Below are positions 33,285 to 47,074 of a stretch of DNA of 64,000 nt, in pieces (position 1 is the first letter of the stretch; the number at the start of each line of letters is the position of its first letter). The notes beneath the pieces are model-generated. The model ran no database searches, had not been told where the DNA came from, and saw nothing but the letters and a program-made list of their open reading frames with translations. The position numbers were made by a program, and so were the translations under genes. Origin of the DNA: Cyanoderma ruficeps (Eukaryota; Chordata; Aves; Passeriformes; Timaliidae); contig VZDJ01000097.1 in assembly GCA_008694505.1 (NCBI GenBank), forward strand, positions 547,760 to 611,759, written 5' to 3'.

Positions 33285-33560
33285 CTGGGGTGACAATCAG
33301 GGTGTCTCTGTGCTGGGGTGACAATCAGGGAATGAGTGATACTGGGGTGACAATCAGAGAGTGATTCTGATGTTGGGGTGACAATCTGCTGGTTTCTCTG
33401 TTGTGGGGTTGACAATCAGGGTGTCTCTGGTGCTGGGGTGACAATCAGAGAGTGATTCTGATGCTGGGGTGACAATCTGCTGGTTTCTCTGGTGTGGGGT
33501 TGACAATCAGAGGGTGTCTCTGTGCTGGGGTGACAATCAGAGGGTGACTGATGTTGGGAT
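33285..33560. repeat. About 36-bp tandem repeat in the NOTO copy B 3' flank
   Basis: Seven or eight copies with GGGGTGACAATCAG as core and variable GTGTCTCTG / AGTGATTCTG linkers. It starts about 250 bp after the stop codon, so it may lie in the 3' UTR. Confidence 0.9.
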
Positions 33561-34850
33561 GACAGTCTGATGCTGGGCAGGCAATGGGCTGCTGTCTCTG
33601 ATGGTGCTGAGCACACGGGCATTTAAAACCCGGGTCACTTATGTCATGTCACGTCATGTGTGGCTGTGTGCTCCAAGGAGGAAGGAGGACAGTCTCCCTG
33701 ATGGCTTTTTCTTCTCAGCTTGACTCCAATGTTTTATGTCCAGATCAATCACAACCAAAATACCCCCAACGGGGGAAGCCCTTTGCTCTGACCCACAGAC
33801 TCCTGCAGCGCCACGAGCAGGGTCTGCTCTTGCCCTGGAGCAGAAGTGCCTCCTCCTGTCAGTGCCTTGGTGTGTCTGTGCCTTTTGCCTGGCTCCTGGC
33901 TCCAGCCCCGGCGGTCTCTGTCCCCTGGCACTGCTGGCCTTGCCCAGGGTGTGTGTGTGTGTGTGTGATGAAGGGAAGCTGGGCTGGGCTGGCCGCGGTG
34001 CAGGGCTGGAGGCTGCAGTAAAAACCAGCTCCCGACACCTGCAGCCTCAGACGGCCCCCTGCCCCGCGCCAGATGTGCCACTGTGGCCCGGACACGGCAG
34101 CTGCTCTGTTCTCTCCTCTGTTCTCTCCTCGTTATCCCTGCACGGGCCCTGGGACACAGCAGCGCTCCCAGCACATCTGTAGCAGCCCGATGCAGTTAAC
34201 AGCTGGATTTTTTGGGGGTAGGGAGAGCTTTGGGGGGCCAGGAATGAGGACTCAGGCTGTCACTTTTCCTATGGCTGCCCAGGGCAGCAGCCACCACGGC
34301 CCATCAGCTCAGGATAATTTATTCAGTCTCTGACCTACAACACTATATCACTTTACTCTTACATTGCTATTTATAGAAATATCTTTTTTTTTTTTGCCTT
34401 AATACGTGTCACTTATTTATTTGCTTTGTCTGTTGATAAAAATTGAATTAGCTTTACAAAGGGAGGTGGAATGAGTAAAAAAACAAAACAGATGGAAAAA
34501 TTTCCAAGTACTTGCTTTAATTTTCAGTTGAAATTAGTAACAAAAAAAATTTAAACCAAATGTATTTTCCTTCTTCTCCTAAGAGTCTGAGAGGTTTTTT
34601 TTCTTAATAAACTATTTTGGACAAAATATATACTAATGATCTTTTTTTCAATTGCTTGATGACCCCATATCAAAGTAAATGAAGGGAGTTGCTATCTCTG
34701 GGCTGGTTCCTGCAGAGATAAAATGACATTTTCAGTAGGAGCAGTCATGCCTGGTGAGTATGGGGTGCTCAGGCTCCTTCCTGGAGAACAAGAATCTGTG
34801 TCCGCAGGTGGATGTGGCCAAACTTTCTCCGCAGCTCTTGCTCTGTCAGC
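33561..34850. other. Region between NOTO copy B and the CR1 cluster
   Basis: No gene is seen. A (GT)n run lies at about 33,949-33,967. The part from 34,310 to 34,720 is AT-rich. It may include the end of a long 3' UTR of NOTO copy B. Confidence 0.4.
34606..34611 (+). terminator. Possible distal poly(A) signal for NOTO copy B
   Basis: AATAAA in AT-rich DNA 1.57 kb after the stop codon. I found no closer canonical hexamer, but this distance makes the link weak. Confidence 0.3.
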
Positions 34851-34854
34851 CTAA

Positions 34855-35425
34855 GGGAATGGTGCGTGTCCAGGGAAGGGAAAGGAGCTGGGAAGGGGCT
34901 GGAGAATTCCTGAAGGGCTGAGCCTGGAGCAAAGGAGGCTCAGGGGGGACCTTGTGGCTCTGCACAAGTCTNGGGGGGGGGGGGTCGGGCTCTGCTCCCA
35001 GGGAACAGGGACAGGAGGAGAGGGAATCTCAGAATCCTTGAGGCTGGAAAATGCCCCCAAGGTCACCCAGTCCCAGCTGTGCCCAATCCCCCCTTGTCCC
35101 CAGCCCAGTTCACTGAGTGCCACGTCCAGCCCTTCCTTGGACACTGCCAGGGATGGGCACTCCAATCCTCCCTGGGCAGCCCCTGCCAATGCCCATCCCA
35201 CCCCTTTCCATGAAGAAATCGCTGAGGAAATGGCCTCAGGTTGTGACAGGGGAGGTTTATATTGGGTGTTGTGGAAAGTTCATTCACAGGAAGGGCTGTC
35301 CAGCCCTGGCACGGGGCAGTGGTGGAAACCCCATCCCTGGAGGGATTTAAAAGTTGTGTGGATGTGGCACTTGGGGACACGGCTCAGTTGTGGCCTTGGC
35401 AGTGCCAGGGAACACTGGCCTCTTA
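34855..35425 (+). mobile_element. CR1 LINE, sense, interrupted by another CR1
   Basis: The body matches the copy at 54,965-55,445: GAGCCTGGAGCAAAGGAGGC, GGGACCTTGTGGCTCTGCAC, then after an interruption GAAATGGCCTCAGGTTGTGA, GGTGGAAACCCCATCCCTGG and TGGATGTGGCACTTGGGGAC. An undetermined base at 34,972 precedes a G-run. Confidence 0.85.
35029..35215 (-). mobile_element. Antisense CR1 nested in the CR1 at 34,855-35,425
   Basis: It starts TCTCAGAATCCTTGAGGCTG and continues CCCCCAAGGTCACCCAGTCC and TTGGACACTGCCAGGGATGG. It splits the host element between GGAGAGGGAA and GAGGAAATGGCC. Related GAGGRAA motifs flank both sides and may be target-site copies. Confidence 0.75.
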
Positions 35426-36279
35426 GTCTTACAGGGCTTTCCCCACATAAATATTCCACGAATCGCTGAGGATGCAATGGCAACAGGAGTCACGGCAGCA
35501 TTGTCCCACCTGTGCCTTCTCCTTGTAGCCCCTGCCATGGGCACAGTGTGATGGAGCACAGCCTGCTATGGCTCCCCCGGCTCTGGATCCCACAGCACAG
35601 GCTGGGAAGGCGGCCCTGGCAGCCAGTTTGTCCCTTTGTCCCCCGGCCGGGTGGCCGGAGCGATAGCCAACCCTGCGGGGCAGTGGCCGGTCCTGAGGCT
35701 GTGCTCCAGCTGCTGTCCCGGGCATGGAGGCGGCAGCTCCAACCATGTCACCCGGTGTCGTGTCCCCGCCACGAGCCGACAGTGACATCTAGTGACACCA
35801 AATCACTCCCCGAAGCCCCGAGAACGGACGGAATCGTCCCGAATTTCCAACCCTGCTCCCGCCGCCTGGCTAGCGAGGAGCGGGGCTGAGCCGCAGCGCT
35901 GTGAATTAGTAAACACAGCCGAACACGCATTTCCGTGCACTCTGGGGCTTTGCAGACCCCCAAGCAGGAGGTAGCGAGGGCAGAGCGGCCACAGCAGCGT
36001 GTTTTAAAGGCTTTTTTTGGGGGGAAATCGGGCCAGTTTTGGGTGCGCAGGGCGATGCCTCCTCCCTCCACGAGGGGAGACCTCAAGTGAGGGGGGCAAC
36101 TTGTGTTCCCCCCTGCCAGGGCTGTGACGGCTATTCCTCTACCGTTAAACAATAATAATTGTTCGGGGAGAGACATCAAACTCTTGTACTATTCGGGGCG
36201 GCAGCGGGAGCACCCCGGCCCCGTTTTGGGGTGTTTTAGGGTGTTTTGGCGGTGTTTGCAGACGCTGCCGGGGGCTGTG

Positions 36280-36391
36280 GAAAGTGGGGGGGCAAGATGG
36301 CCGCCGACCCCCGCGCGCCCCGCGGCTGAGGAGGGCGATGGCGACCGCGGGGCCCTGAGGGGCGCAGGGGGCGGGAGCGGAGGAGGAGGAA

Positions 36392-36422
<31 letters not shown>

Positions 36423-36463
36423 CGCTGCCCGGCGGGTCAGGGCGGGGAAGTCGCCGCCCGAAG
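36280..36463 (+). promoter_or_regulatory. SMYD5 promoter / 5' UTR with YY1-type motifs
   Basis: CpG-rich, TATA-less region. AAGATGGCCGCC at 36,294-36,305 fits the YY1 consensus. A second match, AAGATGGCGGCC (36,461-36,472), overlaps the start codon. A (GAG)n/GAA purine tract lies at 36,380-36,421. Confidence 0.5.
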
Positions 36464-39400
36464 ATGGCGGCCGCGGCGGGGCCACACGCCGGGGCTGCGG
36501 CGGAGGCGCGGTTCATCAGCAGCGCCAAGGTGAGCAGCCCGCCGTCTCCCCGCCGTGAGGGTCCCTCCCTTCCCGCCCAGCCTGGGGGGGCAGAGGGAGT
36601 AGAAGCCCGCAGGGTTCCCCTCGGGATCGAGGGATTCCCTCAGCTCCCGGGTATGACTCGGCTTCGGGCGCGTCCCTGACCCGCGGTTGTCTCTCGGCAG
36701 GGAAAGGGCTTGTTCGCCACCAAAAACATCCGCAAAGGGGAAACGGTCTTCGTGGAGAGGCCGGTGGTGTCATCGCAGTTCCTCTGGAATGCCCTGTACA
36801 ACTACCGAGGTGAGCGGCTGGCGCTGGTGGCATGTCCCCATCCCTGTCACCTGTCCCGGTGGGGTGACCGCGGGACCTCAGAGGAGCTGCCCGGTACCAA
36901 GGGAGGGGTTTGGGTTTGTCTTAGCACCTCTGTAAAGGTGGCCCTGCTGCCTTTTCTCCCTCTGCTCTAAACTGTTGATGAGTTCAGGTGCCATCTGAGG
37001 GATGGTGACTTCCATCAGCTCTGGAGGAATGTGCCAGGTGCCACCACAGAATCTTGGAATGGGTTGGGTTGGAAGGGGTCTCAAAGATCATATTCCACCC
37101 CTGCCATGGGCAGGGACGCCTTGCCATAGCCCACATGGCTCCAAGCCCCATCCCCTTGTTGCTCTCTGGTGTTGGTACTAGCTGTGTTGCCTTCCCCTGG
37201 GTTCCGGCCTTTTTCCCCTTCTGAGGGCTTTCCTGTGGCATTCATCCATCCATTATCCATCCCACCATCCCTCCTGTCTCCCCACAGCCTGTGATCACTG
37301 CCTGCGGGCGCTGGAGACGGCGGAGGAGAACGCCCAGCGCCTGCTGGGGAAGAGCTCTCTGGTGCTGCCTCACCCGGAGCAGTGCAGCATCCGGAAAGAC
37401 CTGCACCAGCAGTGTCCCCGCTGCCAGGTACGGCACTGCCAGGAGGGGCTGTGCTCCTCTTGGGATCCTCGAGTCCTTTCTATCCGGCCAGGCTCTTGTG
37501 CTGTCTGCCTTTCCGTGCTGTGGGCCAAAGAGGCAGGGCTCTGCTGGTCAGGGAAGGGGCACAGCTGGCTCAGCTGGATCCAGGAGCCCCTTTTCCTGCT
37601 GCCACAGCCGATGCCAACGCTGTCCCCTCGCTCTAGGTGACGTACTGCAGTGCAGAATGCAGGCAGGCAGCTCTGGAGCAGTACCACCAGGTCCTCTGCC
37701 TCGGCCCGTCCCGGGACGACCCCACACACCCCCTCAACAAGCTGCAGGAGGCGTGGAGGTAGGGCCTGAGCTGCCTGCTCCTCCACAGGCAAGGGAGGTG
37801 GCTCTCCTGGGCTGGCTCCTTGCTTTGCATCCCTGCACAGGGTGGCTGGAGGGTGGGGGTGGCCGTGGGACAGTGCCCAGCTCTTCCTCCTGGTTGGGTA
37901 TTGTGATGTTGGCACCCCAAGGGTTTGGACACACAGCTGAGCACTCCTTATTTTTCTCCCACTAAAGAGCTACAAAATGCTGGGCTGGACACCCCTCACT
38001 CCTGCTCCTGCAGATCTCCAGCCTCTGGGAGATCCTCCTTGTAGCATCCCATGGCTCCCTGCTTTAAAAAAAAATGGTCCTGGAGGGGATAAGCAACATC
38101 CCTGACCCAAATCTTGTCCCAAGTCCCAGCAGAGTGAACAGGATGGAAGGGGATTGTTGGTGTGGTTGGAGCAGGAAGGTGGGTGCAGGTTTCTCTCCAC
38201 TGGACCCTCACACAGCAATGCTGCACTAACAATTTGGGTGTGATGGATCACTGCAGGCCTGACTATAGCTGTGGCAGCTGCCTCTGCCTCCCTCCAGCTT
38301 TTCATTCCCATGCCAGCCCTGATCTGCTCATCTGTTCCCCATCTGAATCCCACAGGAACATGCATTACCCTCCAGAAACCTCCAGCATCATGCTGATGGC
38401 CAGGATGGTTGCCACCATCAAACAGGTACAGTGGGTGGTTTTGTTATCCCATTGTGGATGGCATTCCCAAGGCTCCGTTTCCTTGGCCTGGCTTTCTCAG
38501 CATTTATTCTGACAACCCTCCCTCTCTCTGGGCTGGGGAGGAAAGTGGTGTTGGTGCAATCCCTCTGCTTGATTCTTTTGTCAGGCTAAAGACAAGGAGT
38601 GGTGGATCAAGGCCTTCTCCCAGTTCTGCAGCAAGACAGCAAATGAAGAGGAGGAGATTGTGCACAAGCTGCTGGGGGACAAATTTAAGGTGAGACCCAA
38701 AGCTCTTGAATCCTTGAGCCTGTGTCTGTGAACCCACAGATGCAAAAGCCTCATTGCAGCAGGGAGAGGAAACACTGGAAACTCCAGCCTTAAAGGGAGG
38801 GCCCTGACAGTGAGCAAGGGGTAGCTGAGAGGGTTCTGGCCTTGTGATGCTTTCATGGGATATGCTGCTCCTTCCCGTGGAGGAGATGTTCCTGCTGTGG
38901 GCTGGGACAGTGTGATATTTAGCTGCTGAGTAGGTGGCTTTTGCTGCTAAAATGGGCGGATTTGATGGCTGTGAGGGCAGCAGCCTCCAGCCGTGTGCAG
39001 GGCAGGCTGGGGAGCCCCAGTCCTGCTGGAGCCTGTGGTCTGGGCTCAGCCTCAGCCCTGTGGGGCTGACACCCACGGCACCTCCCAGCCTCACTGTGCC
39101 CCGTGTCCTGCCAGGGCCAGCTGGAGCTGCTGCGGTTGCTCTTCACTGAAGCCCTTTATGATGAATACCTCAGCAGGGTGAGTGGATGTGCCTCCCAGAC
39201 AGCCCAGGAGCGTTGGCCAGGGCTTCCCCTGGGACTCTGCTCGTTCCTGGCTTCCCCCAAAGCTCCCTGTGGCCTTTGAAGCGTTGCAGAGCGAGGGGCT
39301 CCTGCAGGCTGGCCTGGGCTCAGTTCCTTTGTCCTCTCCCTCCTGCAGTGGTTCACTCCAGAAGGTTTTCGGTCCCTCTTTGCCCTCGTGGGGACCAATG

Positions 39401-41952
39401 GCCAAGGCATAGGAACCAGGTAATGGGGCTTTGGGGGTGCTCCTTGCAGGGCAGGGGAGATGAGGAATGTGACTGGCCGGGTTTAGGACACGGGGAGGGA
39501 GAGGCAGACCTAAAAACTTCATCCTGGCTGTGTCCTACCCTTTCACTCCCGTCTGCCAGACCATGGCTGCTCAGAGCCACCTTGGATTCCCTCTGCGAGG
39601 TCCCACCGTGTGCTGAGAGCCCTGTGGGACTGTGACAGTGTCCCCTGTCTCCCTGGCAGCCCTGTGGGAGTGTGACAGTGTCCCACTGTGTGCTGAGAGC
39701 CCTGTGGGGCTGTGACAGTGTCCCACTGCTTCCCTACAGCCCTGTGGGGCTGTGACAGTGTCCCCTGTCTCCCTGACAGCCCTGTGGGGCTGTGACAGTG
39801 TCCCCTGTCTCCCCGACAGCCCTGTGGGACTGTGACAGTGTCCCCTGTCTCCCTGACAGCCCTGTGGGACTGTGACAGTGTCCCACTGCACTGTGACAGC
39901 CCTGTGGGCCCTGTGGGACTGTGACAGTGTCCCCTGTCTCCCTGACAGCCCTGTGGGGCTGTGACAGTGTCCCACTGCACTGTGACAGCCCTGTGGGGCT
40001 GTGACAGTGTCCCCTGTCTCCCTGACAGCCCTGTGGGGCTGTGACAGTGTCCCACTGCTCCCCTACGGCCCTGTGGGGCTGTGACAGTGTCCCCTGTCTC
40101 CCTGACAGCCCTGTGAGGCTGTGACAGTGTCCCACTGCACTGTGACAGCCCTGTGGGGCTGTGACAGTGTCCCCTGTGTCCCCCCCAGCTCCCTGAGCCA
40201 GTGGGTGCACGCGTGCGACGCGCTGGATCTGCCCATGCTGCAGCGGGAGGAGCTGGACGCCTTCATCGACCAGCTCTACAAGGACATTGAGAAGGGTGAG
40301 GCTCTGTGGGGCTGCAGGGACAGGACAGGGAGCCTCAGGACGTGAGTCTTTGTCCTCCCTCCCTTCCCAGTGGGAGGGAAAGGCTGTTGGGAAATCACCC
40401 TGCAGCACCCGGCCCCACAGCAGGGCTGGGCTGGGTGTGGGTGTTCTGTGTTGGGGGACATTCCTTGGTGCTCCTGCGTGGAAGAGCTGGAATGGACCAT
40501 GCAAAGCTCTGACCCCTCTCTCTGTGCTGCAGAATCAGGAGAGTTCCTCAACTGCGAGGGATCAGGGCTCTATGTGCTGCAGAGCTGCTGTAAGTGACAC
40601 AAGGACTGGGAGGAAAAGCAGTACTGAGGAGGGAAATGTCCCGTGCTAGGCTGGCTCACCTCTCTTCCTCTGGAGAAAGGGGTTTGTCCTTGCCATCTGT
40701 GGATGGGATGGGGTGGATGTGGTGGGTACTGCTCTCTCAGTGTTCCCTGGCACCTTGCTCAGCTGTGGAATGGCCAGTCCTGCCTTGGATGCCCTCAGGT
40801 GGGATGTGGTTCCAGCAGCCACTCAGGCACGTAGCAAAGAGATTGTGTTGCCCGTAGGTAACCACAGCTGCATCCCCAATGCTGAGACATCCTTCCCAGA
40901 AAACAACTTCCTCCTGCATCTCACTGCTCTGGAGGACATCGAGGCAGGAGAGGTGAGACAGCAGGGCCTGGGTGGACCTGAGGTGACATCACAGCCTGCT
41001 TGGCATCATCCCTGTGTCCCCTACATCCTCCATGGACCCCAGCCCCAAAACCTCCTGTGTCCTGCATCATCTTGGCAGAGGAATTCAATCCCCATCCCAT
41101 GTTAGGGGCTGCCAGACTCCATGTTTCTGCCTGATTCTGAGAGGGAGTGGGACAAATCCTGCTGCTTTGGGATCGTGGGGAGCCGTTCTGAGCCCCCAAC
41201 CCCTTTCCGTTTGCTCACAGGAAATCTGCATCAGTTACTTAGATTGCTGCCAGAGGGAGCGGAGCAGACACAGCCGCAACAAGATACTCAGGTAGGGGCT
41301 GCCTGGAGGTACCTGGGGGGGAACTCACACCCCTTACACCCCAAACAGTCCATCAGGGCAGTGTCCCCACCCTGGGGCTGTGTGCCTTGGGGGGTGGCTG
41401 TGCACGAGCTGCTGTGAACTTCAGTGTGCTGGTGGCAGGGGCTGTGTGCAGCCCGTGGTGCTTCTGGTGCTCCGAGCTCCTTGTAATGTGTTGTAGCCTT
41501 GGGGACCAAGGATTTGGGTTCCCTCCTCCGTAGGCTTACACCTGGAGACCCTTCCTTTTCCTTCTCTCTTCCTCAAGGGTAGAGGTTCCTGCTGGGGATC
41601 ACTGTCCCCCTGTCCCATCACCCCTGTGGGGCTGAGAAATCCCCCTCTCCACCCGGGGTACCTTTACCCTGCCTGAGCCAGCAGGATGGAACCCCCAAAC
41701 TCCTCTGGGCCTGACACATTTAGCCCTTTCCTGACTGTTCCCTTCCTGAGCCCCTGCCCAGCAGCAGTGTGGGATTGTACCGGCCTCAGCACCATCCCTG
41801 TGTCTCCTGCCAGGGAGAACTACTTGTTTACCTGCTCGTGTCCCAAGTGCCTCGCACAAGCCGACGACGCCGACGTGACGTCGGACGAGGAGGAGGAGGG
41901 CGAAGGAGAGACGGACGACGCGGAGCTGGAGGATGAGATGACTGACGTGTGA
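36464..41952 (+). CDS. SMYD5: SMYD5, SET and MYND-type lysine methyltransferase
   Basis: Protein lysine methyltransferase; published targets of the mammalian enzyme include histone H4K20 and ribosomal protein RPL40. Thirteen coding exons: 36,464-36,529; 36,701-36,809; 37,288-37,427; 37,637-37,758; 38,356-38,425; 38,585-38,689; 39,115-39,177; 39,349-39,419; 40,189-40,295; 40,533-40,589; 40,858-40,952; 41,221-41,291; 41,814-41,952. Together they encode 404 residues in unbroken frame (human about 418). The split SET domain starts at [20 protein letters not shown] (from residue 23). The MYND-like zinc region runs from CDHC (60-63) through [16 protein letters not shown] catalytic motifs are NHSCIPNAE (305-313) and [11 protein letters not shown] (335-345), and the post-SET cysteines are CSCPKC (366-371). 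The tail is strongly acidic and ends DEMTDV, as in mammals. The N terminus is Ala-rich and differs from the human one. It is convergent with PRADC1. Confidence 0.96.
37040..37150 (-). mobile_element. CR1 fragment, antisense, SMYD5 intron 2
   Basis: ACAGAATCTTGGAATGGGTT, GGTTGGAAGGGGTCTCAAAG, then CTGCCATGGGCAGGGACGCC and GGCTCCAAGCCCC: an antisense CR1 3' end. Confidence 0.8.
39600..40188. repeat. 40-bp minisatellite abutting SMYD5 exon 9
   Basis: About 14 copies of a 40-bp unit, CCCTGTGGGGCTGTGACAGT followed by GTCCCCTGTCTCCCTGACAG. The second half is a pyrimidine tract plus CAG and so resembles a 3' splice site in every copy. The final unit merges into the true acceptor (CTGTGTCCCCCCCAG, exon from 40,189). 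Confidence 0.93.
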
Positions 41953-43180
41953 TCCTGGCCGCGGGCGAGAGGAGAGGGAAGGGATGGGAAGGGCCTGGAG
42001 GCTCCTCCCAGAGGCAGCAGCTTTAATACTAGAACAGGGTTGTGTTGTGGGGTCGGGTGGTGCCGGAGGTGCTGGAGCGGGACAGCCGGGAGCCGGAGGC
42101 AGGCCCTGCTCCCGCCTGTCCGTGTTGTCCCTGTGTGTGTGTGTGTGTCAGGCTGTCCCTGTCCTCCCTGTGAGGACAAGCTGTGAGCCAGTGGCCCTCC
42201 AGCACATCCCAGTTCACGGTGGGGCTTGCTGGGGAGGCTGGAGCAGGGTGGGATCCAGCCAGCCCCTCGGCCACCATGAGGTCGTTGTGCCGTGTCCGTG
42301 CAGGCTGTGGATGGGGAGGAGCTTGTCCTTCCCACCCTGCAGGGACGAGGGGGATGTGTGTGTGTGTGTGTGTCTGTGCACGAGGGTACTATTTAATGTC
42401 TATATTAGCACTATCTACACACTATGGAGCTGGGACCCTTATCTATCCTCCATTCCACCTTGGCCAGCAGTGAGGGGCAGGAGGGTCTTGCAGGGGATGC
42501 CCTGGAGGGTCGCCCAGAGCTCAGAGTCCAGCAGGCAGAGCAGAGCTGACCCTGCAGACACCTCCTCCCTAGCTCAGCCCATCCTGCCCACAGAGCCCCA
42601 GGCAGTGACTGCAGGGCTGTTTGGAGGTGGACAATGGCCAGGAGCTGACATGGGCTGTGGTGGCATCCCAAACCCAGGAGACACTTTGGGTTTTGCAGGG
42701 AGTTGTCCCTCCCTCCCTCCAGCTGGAGGATGTACCTGTGCAGGAGCGGCCGTGCCCCGGGAGGCAGCATGTGCTGGGTGCTCCCCTACACCCAGTGCTC
42801 CCACAGGGAGATGTGCCAGTGCACAGTGGCCCCACGGGATGTCCCCTTGTCATCCATCCCACGCTGCCACCCTCAAGGCCGCAGCACACGGCGCTGTCCC
42901 TGTGTGCAGACCGCGTGGCTGGAGGGACAGCACAGCTCCAAGTGACAGGCAGGCAGCAGGTCAGGGATGCACCCGGGGTTGTTTCCTTCTTTCTTCCGTG
43001 GATTTTGGGGAGCCGTTTTCCTGCTGCCGTGTCCGTGGCAGCCAGACTGTGGGACTGAGGGTGGCACACCCGTGACAATGCCATCACTGCCAGCCCTGCC
43101 TCCTGCTGCTTGTCCCCAGCCATCCCGGGGCCACATCCCCTTCAGTGTTCGTAATAAACCGAGACTGGTGACAGCTGGGG
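41953..43180 (+). other. SMYD5 3' UTR
   Basis: Non-coding region between the stop codon and the poly(A) signal. It has (GT)n runs at about 42,133-42,149 and 42,355-42,374, whose lengths are likely to vary between individuals. The 363-codon frame that starts at 41,984 shows no family similarity. Confidence 0.6.
43153..43158 (+). terminator. Poly(A) signal of SMYD5
   Basis: Canonical AATAAA 1.2 kb after the stop codon, followed by GAGACTGGTG and by TGTGCTTTGTGTTGGTGGGTG, a good GU-rich element. A second AATAAA lies at 43,445-43,450. PRADC1 ends on the other strand at 43,867; I see no canonical AATAAA for it. Confidence 0.7.
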
Positions 43181-43866
43181 CCCTGTGCTTTGTGTTGGTG
43201 GGTGCTGAGAGGGCTGTGACCAGGGGCTGGGCCCGTGGGGACACGGGGCTGGGGGTGAGGGAACAGACACCTGTGCAAGTGTGGGCTCTGGATTTGTGAC
43301 CAACCCACCCTTGGGGACAGGTGTTGGGGGCTGTGCTGTCCCATGTGCCTCTGAGTCCTGCCTCAGCTGCAGGAAGTGCTTGGAGAATTTCACTAGGAAA
43401 AAATTTGGAGATGAGATTTATCCCTTCGTCCGCTGACTGCTGGAAATAAAAGAGAAACTTCCCTTTCTCTAAAACTTAATCAGACTTCATTAGCTCAGAC
43501 AAAAATATACAGACATCGGGTGAGCCCTGCTGGTACAGACCAAGCCTCTATTGCTCTCCCCCCATCCCTGCCAGTCCTGCATCCCTCCAAATCAGCAGCA
43601 CAAAGTCAAATATTTCCTGGGAAGTGCTGGCCTGCTCTGGGCCCTCACCCCCCTCCCACACAGCCCCAGCTCGGTGCCAGGCTCAAGGTTTCCCCTGGCA
43701 TTGGTGTTTGTCCTTGGCCACACACTGGTGCCAGCAGAAAAATCTCCCTGTCGCCGAATCCAGCGGGATCTCTGGAGCACGTTGGGATCCTTCCCTCAAA
43801 CCTGGTCCTTAGGGCAAGATCCTGGGATCCACCAGGAAATCCTCCATCCGCCACAGCCTCCTGCTG

Positions 43867-46785
<2,919 letters not shown>

Positions 46786-47074
46786 GGCTGCGCTCCACCC
46801 CGCCCACCGCCCCGCCCCGCGCTCCCCATTGGCGGGTGATCTTACCGCCCTCCTTTCTATTGGTCTATGGCGCCATCAATCACGCGCGAGCCGGCGCGGG
46901 CGGCTCGCTGTCAGCCCGGCGTCTGCTGCCAAATAATGATCCTATCCATTTCCCCACGTAGCGCGCCCTCCTCCCGCCCTGCCAAATTGTGCTCCCCGCC
47001 CCCGGCCCGCCCCCGGGAAGGTTCTGGGCGTGCGCGGTGCATTGTGGGGGGGCCGGGAGCCAGCAGCCGCCGCG
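46786..47074. promoter_or_regulatory. Bidirectional PRADC1/CCT7 promoter
   Basis: A 289-bp CpG-rich gap between divergent start codons. Two inverted CCAAT boxes (ATTGG at 46,828-46,832 and 46,859-46,863) lie about 45 and 75 bp from the PRADC1 start. GC boxes flank them. No TATA box is seen. The CCT7 start codon follows GCCGCCGCG. Confidence 0.65.

Noticed and set aside
41984..43075. 363-codon frame after SMYD5
   Set aside because: It lies in the SMYD5 3' UTR, contains GT repeats, and lacks any known domain.
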